DNA from: Prorocentrum cordatum
Taxonomy: Eukaryota > Sar > Dinophyceae > Prorocentrales > Prorocentraceae
Direction: 5' to 3'
Length of the DNA stretch: 27,469 bases
Assembly: GCA_963575745.1 (NCBI GenBank)
Contig: CAUYUJ010008071.1
Span: 15,001-42,469, forward strand
This document shows, one piece after another, positions 1-7,092 of the stretch; the stretch's first letter is position 1; every line of letters starts with the position of its first letter. Below the pieces are notes generated by a model that saw nothing but the letters and a program-made list of their open reading frames with translations, was not told the origin of the DNA and did no database searches. A program made the translations under genes and the position numbers.

Positions 1-29
1 CAAACCTGAAGGCAATCGATGAATCTTGG

Positions 30-215
30 TTCTTGAGGCCCTCTTCGAGGGTCTCTCGGAGGTCTCCTTGCGGCGTCTCGAAGGCTTCCTGGGCCGGGTT
101 TGAGCCATCTTCGGCATCCTGGAGCGATCGTTCGGCGACTGGGAGTCCTCTTGGAGCGTCTCGGGGGCCTCCCGGAGCCCTCTTTGGCCCGTCTTGGGGC
201 TCGCTTGGCCCCGGA
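30..215. repeat. Degenerate 11-bp minisatellite, locus 1
   Basis: Successive units of about 10-12 bp resemble GGGGCCNTCTT (for example gaggccctctt, ggagccctctt, ggcccgtctt). The same motif recurs at 810-928, 14158-14945 and 22120-22660. Eleven is not a multiple of three, so the repeat gives no repeated peptide and the open frames across it are taken as chance. Unit boundaries are approximate. Confidence 0.6.
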
Positions 216-292
216 AGCGTCACGCGGGAGCGCGCCCCAGACGCCAGGGGCCACGCGGGGAGCCCCAGGGGGCACGCGGCGCCCCCCAGAAG
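211..292 (+). repeat. Dispersed GC-rich repeat, copy 1
   Basis: This stretch aligns with 1683-1766 in the same orientation. Both begin ccggaagc, contain a shared block acgcggggagcccc, and end agaag. Identity is roughly three quarters by eye, with a few small gaps. No coding potential is evident and the family is unknown. Confidence 0.5.
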
Positions 293-698
293 CTCCTCCT
301 CCTCCTCCTCCTCCCTCCTCCTCCTCCTCCTCCTCCTCCTCCTCTTCCTCCTCCTCGTCCCTCCTACTCCTTCTCCTCCTCCTCCTCCTCCTCCTCCTCC
401 TCTTCCTCCTCCTCGTCCCTCCTACTCCCTCCTCCTCCTCCTTCTCATCCTCCTCCTCCTCTTCCTCCTCCTCCCTCCTCCTCCTCCTCCTCCTCCTCCT
501 CCTCCTCCTCGTCCCTCCTACTCCTTCCTCCTCCTCCTCCTCCTCCTCCTCCTCCTCCTCCGCCCTCCTCCTCCTTCTCCTCCTCCTTCTCCTCCTCCTC
601 CTCCTCTCCTCCTCCTCCGCCCTCCTCCTCCGCCCTCCTCCTGCTTCCTCCTCCACCCTCCTCCTCTTCCCTCCTCCTCCTCCTCCTCCTCCTCCGCA
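293..698. repeat. CCT/TCC trinucleotide microsatellite
   Basis: About 400 bp of imperfect CCT repeats, interrupted by short variants such as cgtccctcctact. All reading frames across it are open because the repeat lacks stops. They would give poly-Ser, poly-Pro, poly-Leu or, on the other strand, poly-Glu/Gly, so they are not counted as genes. Confidence 0.9.
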
Positions 699-809
699 AT
701 TGTGGGCCCGGGCCCCGCAAAGAAACCTCAGGATTGACGACTGAGGGTTTGAGGCGTCAGCCCGAGGGCTCGACATGCCTGTTCGGGTCCCCCGTCTGGG
801 TCCCCTCCT

Positions 810-928
810 GGAGCCGTCTTGGAAGCCTCGTGGAGCCGTCTTGGGAAGCTTCTTGTGCCTTCTTGGGGCCCTCTTGGGCCGTCTTGGGGCTCTCTTGGAG
901 GCCTCTTGGGCCGTCTTGAGGCGGTCTT
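810..928. repeat. 11-bp minisatellite, locus 2 (clearest copy)
   Basis: Eleven consecutive units of 10-12 bp can be laid out with consensus GGGGCCGTCTT: ggagccgtctt, ggaagcctcgt, ggagccgtctt, then on to ggggccctctt, gggccgtctt and ggggctctctt. This is the best-preserved array of a motif also present at three other loci in the window. Confidence 0.75.
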
Positions 929-1190
929 CGGCGCCTGTTGGGTAGTCTTTGAGCTTCGGCAAGCCGAAACTGCGAGAACGCGAAAAACCTGCAACATGAT
1001 CGACCCACGAACCCGGAAAAGGAAGTCAGAAACGCGAGTTTTGGCTACGTTTTCAAGACCTGATTGGGCTACCAGCAGTTGCAATGTTGAAGGTATCGAT
1101 CGTGCTGTGTCGTGCTAAGGATCGGGTTGCGTAGTGCAATATTGCAAAGATTTTTTTCATTCTGCAATGAATTACGTTGTGCTCTATAGT

Positions 1191-1203
1191 ATTTTGGCTC
1201 AAG
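1191..1203 (+). other. Relict dinoflagellate spliced-leader 3' end
   Basis: The 13 bases attttggctcaag match exactly the 3' part of the dinoflagellate spliced leader, whose 3' end reads CCATTTTGGCTCAAG. The preceding tatagt only loosely resembles the upstream part of the leader. In dinoflagellates such remnants mark genes or elements re-inserted from trans-spliced mRNA (Slamovits and Keeling). No recognisable gene follows; an open frame runs through but shows no known motif. Confidence 0.5.
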
Positions 1204-2090
1204 TCGCCCTTGGCATCCGAATCCTGACCGAACAGATCTGGATCTTAAGCTCGAGCTGCCTGAACGCAGCCCGCCCAGAACTGGTTGCAGTCGAAATTAG
1301 TTTGGACTCCAGATCGGACTCAGTTCTGACGCGGGGCGAGACGACACGGGGCGCAGTGGGCATGGACGCAAAAACATGCAACGCAAAAACATGGTTTTCA
1401 TTTCCTGACAAACTTCGAGGCATCCAGACCTCGTGTTTTATCGCGCTCTGTGCAAAACGCTCCCCACCTCGTTTTTTGCGGGGGTAGCGTGTCTGCTGAT
1501 CCTGGTATTCATCGAGGATCCGAGACAAGGGGCCACATCCTCCTCGAGTGGGCACGCGCGACACGCATGTTTGACAAAACTATCAGATGCTCCCTTGCTT
1601 ATCGCAAATAGTTTCGCCGGCCCTCATCAAGTCCAAACCGAGGGCAAACACCTACAAGAGAACTCTGCGCCAGCGCCCTCTCCCGGAAGCAGCCATGCGG
1701 GAACACGCCCCGGGCCCCAGGGGCGACGCGGGGAGCCCCTCTCGGGCGCGCGGCGCGCCCTAGAAGACTTGGGGCAAGTTTTGGGCCCAGGCCCCTCCAA
1801 GACTCTCAGAAGGACAGAGGTTTACGGTGGTGCTGCTGCTGCTGCTGTACCCGCGGGGGTGGCATTGGCGGCCTGGCGGCCCCTCCCCTCCTTCCTTCCC
1901 TCTTCCTTGCTTTTCGGCGGCTGGCTGGACTTGGCCGGCGGCCGCCTGCCGCCTGCCTGACCTGCTGCCTGCGGCCAGGCTTGGCCGCGGCGGCCCCTCT
2001 CGGTTGAATTATTTTATTAATTAACGGCTGCGCGCCACTGGCGCGCCGGCAGAGGCAAGGAAACCAGCGCGCCTACCTCTTTGCAACCTC
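1204..2090. other. Unassigned DNA downstream of the SL relict
   Basis: No gene recognised. The first 400 bases have lower GC than the flanks. The repeat at 1683-1766 and a short CTG run near 1830-1845 lie here, followed by CT- and GGC-rich sequence. Open frames on both strands are short, lack conserved motifs and overlap one another. If a reverse-transcribed mRNA was inserted after the SL remnant, its coding content is no longer readable by eye. Confidence 0.4.
1683..1766 (+). repeat. Dispersed GC-rich repeat, copy 2
   Basis: Diverged direct copy of 211-292. It begins ccggaagc, shares acgcggggagcccc and ends tagaag. Unlike copy 1 it is not followed by a CCT tract. Confidence 0.5.
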
Positions 2091-2104
2091 TGCCACGGTG
2101 ACGC

Positions 2105-2266
2105 TCCAACTCGTGCCTCAGGGCACTGCGGCGGATTACGAGCCAAAGGTGGTACACGATGATGAAAGTTTGTGCGAAGGAGTGTGGATCAGCGAGTCTG
2201 GATGTTTCCCATGCGCAAGTGCCCGACGACATCCCAACTCGTGCCTCATGGGCACGGCGGCGGATG
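2105..2266 (+). repeat. Pair of ~35-bp direct repeats
   Basis: Two copies of a unit starting ccaactcgtgcctca and continuing gggcac(t/g)gcggcggat occur about 128 bp apart, at the two ends of this interval. They are not part of an obvious larger array, and no gene is recognised across them. Confidence 0.5.
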
Positions 2267-2445
2267 TGCTAGCCGAGCCCCGCTGGCGCGCGCTCACTCG
2301 GTAAGCTTCGCGGGCCCTTCGCGGGCCCTGCCAGCCAAGATGGCGCCCCCGCCTCTGCTTCGAAGGCGGAGAACTGCGCAAGCAAACTGTCAGAGGTCCG
2401 CGCGGATTTCCTGGTTTTGCGCTGGATCTTTTTGGCGGCGCCTCC

Positions 2446-2476
2446 GGCGCCGTCCCTGGCGCGCTCCGCGCGCCAG
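2446..2476 (+). repeat. 31-bp hairpin-forming repeat, copy 1
   Basis: This 31-bp unit matches 3068-3098 at 29 of 31 positions. Bases 2456-2463 (ctggcgcg) and 2469-2476 (cgcgccag) form a perfect 8-bp stem with a 5-base loop. It may be a fragment of a dispersed inverted-repeat element. Confidence 0.55.
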
Positions 2477-3716
2477 TTTCCATTTCACGCGTCGATGCGG
2501 TTGGGTTGTTCTCTGGAGGGGATAACCCAATCTATTTTATCCGCCTTCTTACTTTCTGTTGTTTACCTGGTCCGTCCGACCGACGTGTATTTTGTTTACA
2601 GTTAGCACTATGATCGGCTCACTTTCCATGGTTTCTTTTCCATGTTTTCCATTCGGCCCACCCTTTGCCTCTTTCGTCTTCCTTGGATCGAGTAGCAGCC
2701 ACCAAGCCCGATCGAAAAGCCACTTCACCGGATCAGGCAGGATGGAACCCATAATCTTGCCAGATTAAGCTGGGTCCGCCGGGATTCAGCTAGATGAAGC
2801 TGGACCAGTCCCGATTAAGCTGGTTACCGACCGCGAAAATACCCGAGCCGGTACATGTCTTCGTCCTCGCTGCCTGTTTTTCCCTCCTCTGTCTTCCGCC
2901 CTCGCTCCTTCCCTGAGGCGCTTGTTCATCGTCCCCCACCACCCACAGATGCCTTGGAGGAGGGTCGAGGTGCAGGACGACGGATATGGAAGAAGAGCTT
3001 ATCGACATAAACATGTGTTTTCTACGGATTTCTTGACTCTGCGCTTGATCCCCCGGGCAGCGCCTATGGCGCCGCCCCTGGCGCGCTCCGCGCCCCAGGA
3101 AGGGGGCTTCAGTTCAGATCCAACAATTCCGTCCGGACCGTCCAGCGTACATGTCAATGTTGTTTGTTGTTCCTCTTTTTGCTGCTTCGGTACGTGCTGC
3201 CACATCAGTTCGTGGCCTGACAGTTTTGCCAGCGTGGGCCTCCAAACGGTGGGCTCTGGCAATCTCGACGAGCGCACCGCGTTCCCTTTTTTACGTTTTG
3301 CGCCCTGTGTGTGGGGGGGGGGAGGGGGGGGAGCTGATTTACCTTTCTCCGAGGTGGGAATTTATCCATAACCACCGCCTGGGGGGTCGATCTTCGCTGA
3401 CCTCCACTGGCGGTGCATACGGATATTTTCGGGCCCCCAGGGGCCAAAATATATCCATATCCACCGCCCGCCGGGGCACCTGGATACATTCCCGCCTCGT
3501 ACTCTCCCCATCCAGCCCGCAGGCCGAAATTGCAGGGCATCCGCGCGCAACCGCCTCCCATGCTCGAGCAAAGCATCCCGCCCACCCGTCCGCCAGTCGC
3601 TGGCGAGACTGAGACGGCTGTGGGTGCTGCTAACCATCGGAGCTTGCTCGCGAATCTCAAAAGGTGCAGAGACGCGAGAGCCCTGCTTGTGCAGATCCAT
3701 GGCTCGGCCGCGTGGC
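2477..3716. other. Unassigned DNA with short repeats
   Basis: No gene recognised. Short repeated phrases include attaagctgg around 2762-2830 and a direct pair built on tatccata(t/a)ccaccgcc near 3363 and 3452. A fold-back at 3421-3456 pairs ggatatttt with aaaatatatcc around a GC palindrome, and a G-run lies at 3311-3330. The frames here on both strands are interrupted or low-complexity. Confidence 0.4.
3068..3098 (+). repeat. 31-bp hairpin-forming repeat, copy 2
   Basis: Copy of 2446-2476 with two substitutions. One of them weakens the 3' arm of the stem. Confidence 0.55.
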
Positions 3717-3920
<204 letters not shown>

Positions 3921-4207
3921 ATGGGATAATAATCGTAGAGCATGAGTGTTGATGTGCACCGACAGTTTGGGGTGGGATCGTGGAATTTTCCTTGGAGCCT
4001 CGGAGCCCGCAGGGGCGTGCCAGCTTGTGGGGGGGCCTTTTCGCCGGTGGGCCACGTTCCCGGCCTGGCTCCCCTCGGCCCTCCAAAACGGGTGGGCTCG
4101 GTAGGTTTGGTTCTGGTTGCCCGTGAAGGCCCCCTGCCCTCGCGTGTGCTGCACGGCCTGCTCCGCAACCGTTTCATGTGGCTCCAATCTGGTACAGATT
4201 ATCGCGA
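3921..4207 (+). repeat. Split direct repeat A1 (left terminal)
   Basis: 287 bp from atgggataat to ttatcgcga, identical to A2 (12084-12370) except C at 4113 versus T at 12276. It forms the 5' terminus of the YR element. By analogy with PAT/Ngaro it contains the start of the transcribed region, but no core promoter could be identified. Confidence 0.92.
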
Positions 4208-4392
4208 GGACTGGGCGCCCAGCCCACCTCGCAGCAGGGCGCGGCATGGCGCCCTGACGGGAGCAGCGGACTCCACCCGTGGAATCATAGATTGTGCGAG
4301 GCCGTGGCGCGCTGCCCAGGAGCAGCAGGCCGCGGCGAGCTGGTGTGCTGGACGCCGAGCGCCGCAGGCGCGACGACGCCAGGCAGAGCTGG

Positions 4393-6279
4393 ATGGCAGT
4401 GTCGGCAGGAGCCAAGAAGGCGGGGACCGACGCGCTGCGGGCCGCTGGTGCTGACGTTACGGACGACGACGTCGCGGGCCTCGTCCTGAAGGTGAGGTCG
4501 ACGCTGAACGCGGGGCCGGCCCCCCGTTCGAAGCTGGACGAGGCACGACGACTGGAGGCAGCGCTGGACCCGGTGGCCATCCGCCTGGCGCTGGGGAGCC
4601 CGGAGGTCCCGGGCTCTGAGATGGCCGAGGCCCTCTGGGGGTTCACAAAGGCCGCCACGCACGCCACGCAGGCGGATAGCCGGATCAGGAGAGTGGCGAC
4701 CGACACCGATGGCTGGGAGAGGATCGCGGATCGGATCTGGGCCCGTGCAGTCGGCGACGACGGCGGCACGCTGCCCACCGACTGGCTGCTGCACCTGGGC
4801 ATAGGGCTCCTCCTGTCCAGCCTGGTGGTGGTGCTTGGGGCCGACTCCGGGCGGCACCGCCTGGCAGGCGCAGCTGTAGGGCTGTGTGGCACCGTCCTGC
4901 TAGTACGGCGCGTGCCCGAGCGTGTGGTTGCCTGGTGGGCACGCTGGAGGCGGCGCTCGGCCTTCGCCGCGGCGCTGAGCAGCGGCGGGGACGGCTTGGA
5001 CGTGACCGCCGCCGAGGACGACAACGCGGCCTGGGACGCGCCGGGGGCCCCGACGACCAAGGGGGGTGGCTCGGGGGCCGCGGAGGTACCTACTGGCCCG
5101 CTGCACCCCCCGGGGCTGGCAGCACTGCCGCCGTCGCCGTGGGCCCCACCTGCCGAAGGCGTGGGCGCGGGCGCCGCGCCGGCAAAGCCCGGCTCGCAGG
5201 ACCTGGCGGCGCTGCGGGCGTTCGGCCAGGGGTCCGAGGTGCCAGGCCCCTTCAGCCAGACGGCGGCCCTGCAGCAGCAGCAGCAGCAGCCACAGCCGAG
5301 CCCAGAGGTAGGCGTGCCAACGTCGGGGCTCAGCTTCCACGCGCCCCATGCTCCTGCAGACGCGGTGAAGCTAGGGCGCGAGGTCCAGATGGTGGGCGCC
5401 ACGCTGCGCGAGTTCCAGGCGCAGGCGACCACGAACGTGCACTGGGCCTGGCACTTCTGGGAGAGAATCGCGGCGGTGGATGGCTCCATGGGGCTGCACC
5501 CTGACCTCCGTCGCGCGCTGCAGACCCACGGCTACGTGGGCGCGGGAACGAAGTCCCCGCCAGGAGGATCGCTGCAGCAGGAGCTGGACGCGCTGCTCTC
5601 CTCCTCCACAGCGCCGCACGGCGGGGGCATGCACGCCTCCCCTGGGTGGGCCGTGGCCCCGGTGACCCAGCAGCAGCAGGAGGACAGCCGATGGAACCTC
5701 AGTCTCCCGCCGGACCTGCGACGCGCGGCGCCGGAGATCTACCGCACCATGCGGGGCGCTGGGGCGGCTAGCGCTCGCGACTGGCTGTCGCAGGAAGTGA
5801 CGGGCCAGCGACGCACGGCAGTCTGGACCGACCTGTGGACTGCCGCCACCAACGTGGACTACTTGCTGGGCGGGTGCAGGACCCAGTCCGAGCTGCTCAC
5901 CCGCCTGGCGTCCGACGACGCGCTGGAGCTGCACCTGAGGCGGCTGGCGAGCTACGTCTACGAGATGCGGACGAAGGACAGGGTGGGTGCGGCGGCCATG
6001 CTGGCTGTGCGCCCGCCCGGGTCGGCCGCCGACTTGGCTCCCACATGGCTGGTGACCGAGGCCACGACCCACAGCAAGGCTGAGCACCAGCGTGACGAGA
6101 GGGTCCACGCCGCCAGCAAGCACGACAGCCGAGGCGGCGGCCGCGGCGGCGGTCACGGAGGTGGAGCTGGCGGCGGCGCCGAGGCGGCGGGCGGCGACAG
6201 AGGCAGAGGTGGCGATGGCGGGGGGCGCGGCCGCGGCCGAGGGGGTAAGCCTTCGGGCCGGGGCAAGCCTCAGGCTTGA
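4393..6279 (+). CDS. ORF1: Gag-like protein with hydrophobic hairpin and RGG tail
   Basis: 628 residues from the first ATG in frame; the frame opens after a TAG at 4288. No family is recognised by sequence, and position plus tail suggest the Gag-like product of the YR element. Residues ~129-150 and ~155-175 are hydrophobic (WLLHLGIGLLLSSLVVVLG; LAGAAVGLCGTVLL) followed by a basic stretch, as for a membrane hairpin. A short poly-Gln run lies near residue 295 and a Pro/Ala-rich linker precedes it. A W-rich segment (WAWHFWERI) lies near 350-360. The last ~50 residues are RGG/GGR repeats, a typical nucleic-acid-binding tail. It ends at TGA 6277-6279. The same frame stays open beyond the stop into ORF2, so readthrough or a separate start at 6358 are both possible. 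The membrane segments are unusual for a Gag. Confidence 0.75.
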   Translation: MAVSAGAKKAGTDALRAAGADVTDDDVAGLVLKVRSTLNAGPAPRSKLDEARRLEAALDPVAIRLALGSPEVPGSEMAEALWGFTKAATHATQADSRIRRVATDTDGWERIADRIWARAVGDDGGTLPTDWLLHLGIGLLLSSLVVVLGADSGRHRLAGAAVGLCGTVLLVRRVPERVVAWWARWRRRSAFAAALSSGGDGLDVTAAEDDNAAWDAPGAPTTKGGGSGAAEVPTGPLHPPGLAALPPSPWAPPAEGVGAGAAPAKPGSQDLAALRAFGQGSEVPGPFSQTAALQQQQQQPQPSPEVGVPTSGLSFHAPHAPADAVKLGREVQMVGATLREFQAQATTNVHWAWHFWERIAAVDGSMGLHPDLRRALQTHGYVGAGTKSPPGGSLQQELDALLSSSTAPHGGGMHASPGWAVAPVTQQQQEDSRWNLSLPPDLRRAAPEIYRTMRGAGAASARDWLSQEVTGQRRTAVWTDLWTAATNVDYLLGGCRTQSELLTRLASDDALELHLRRLASYVYEMRTKDRVGAAAMLAVRPPGSAADLAPTWLVTEATTHSKAEHQRDERVHAASKHDSRGGGRGGGHGGGAGGGAEAAGGDRGRGGDGGGRGRGRGGKPSGRGKPQA

Positions 6280-6357
6280 CAGCCACTGGCGGACCGAGGG
6301 GCTTACGACCCGCCCTCGGTCCGAGAAGGTGCCCCGCGTCTGCGGGTGCAGCCTAGA

Positions 6358-7092
6358 ATGCCAGTGGCGGGTTTGCCTGGCTCGCTGACGCGGGCCCTGC
6401 AGTGGAAGGAGGCCGAGGCCAGGTCGTTCTTTCCAGTACCTCTACCTCATCGGCCACAGCAAGGAGCTTCCTCTTCCGGCAGGTTGAGGACGCGCTGGGC
6501 TCGACGCATGCGTGCGTGGCGTCGGGCCTGTGGGCTCATCGAGCTCACGAACGGGATGGACCGCGGATCCCTGGAGGCGAGACCAGCGGGCCAGCGTGAG
6601 CCGAGCAACGACGACATGATGCTGGCCTGGCAGCTCGTGCAGCAGTATGCGTTGCAGGACGCAGCGCGGCACGAGCGCGACTGCCGGGGGCTTGCCCCGA
6701 CAGGCGGTCAAGGGACGGATCTTGCCTGCGACAGAGGACCGCAGGATGCCTACACAGGAGAGCGCAAGGGTGCGAGCAGGCACGTGATGATGTGCGCCGC
6801 GGCGGTTGCAGAACCTCCCGACGATATGGTCGTGGACCTGCTGGAGGCGCTGCCTGACGGCGAGCGCCAGTACTACTCGGACGAGCTGAACGTTCTGGAC
6901 TACAGCGGCAAGTCGGGGGTCCTCTTCGAGGAGCTGGAGGAGCGTTTCGCTTTCGTGGGGGGCTCGACGTCCGAGTGCGCCCGCTACATGATGCGGGCCG
7001 ATCTGCCGAAGGACATGTGGACGACGTCCAGGCCTACTGCGGGTTCAGTTGCGTGCCCAAGAAGGACCCCACCAAGCAGCGGAAGGTCCTGA
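6358..7092 (+). CDS. ORF2 N-terminal segment (pre-RT), before a frame change
   Basis: Starts at the first ATG after the ORF1 stop, in the ORF1 frame. The last part reads as the region just upstream of an RT: acidic and aromatic residues around ERQYYSDELNVLDY, then FAFVGGS and ARYMMRADLPKDMW. The phrase RADLPKDMW leads naturally into VQAYCGFSCVPKK, which lies in another frame (frame 3). From about 7021 to the stop at 7092 the frame-1 translation is therefore probably not native. The first ~100 residues are less convincing and may hold another small frame error. This segment and the next feature are read as one gene. Confidence 0.6.
   Translation: MPVAGLPGSLTRALQWKEAEARSFFPVPLPHRPQQGASSSGRLRTRWARRMRAWRRACGLIELTNGMDRGSLEARPAGQREPSNDDMMLAWQLVQQYALQDAARHERDCRGLAPTGGQGTDLACDRGPQDAYTGERKGASRHVMMCAAAVAEPPDDMVVDLLEALPDGERQYYSDELNVLDYSGKSGVLFEELEERFAFVGGSTSECARYMMRADLPKDMWTTSRPTAGSVACPRRTPPSSGRS

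Noticed and set aside
33-744. Overlapping long open frames rich in Ser, Pro and Leu
   Set aside because: They are stop-free translations of the CCT microsatellite and neighbouring minisatellite in all three frames, with no conserved domain.
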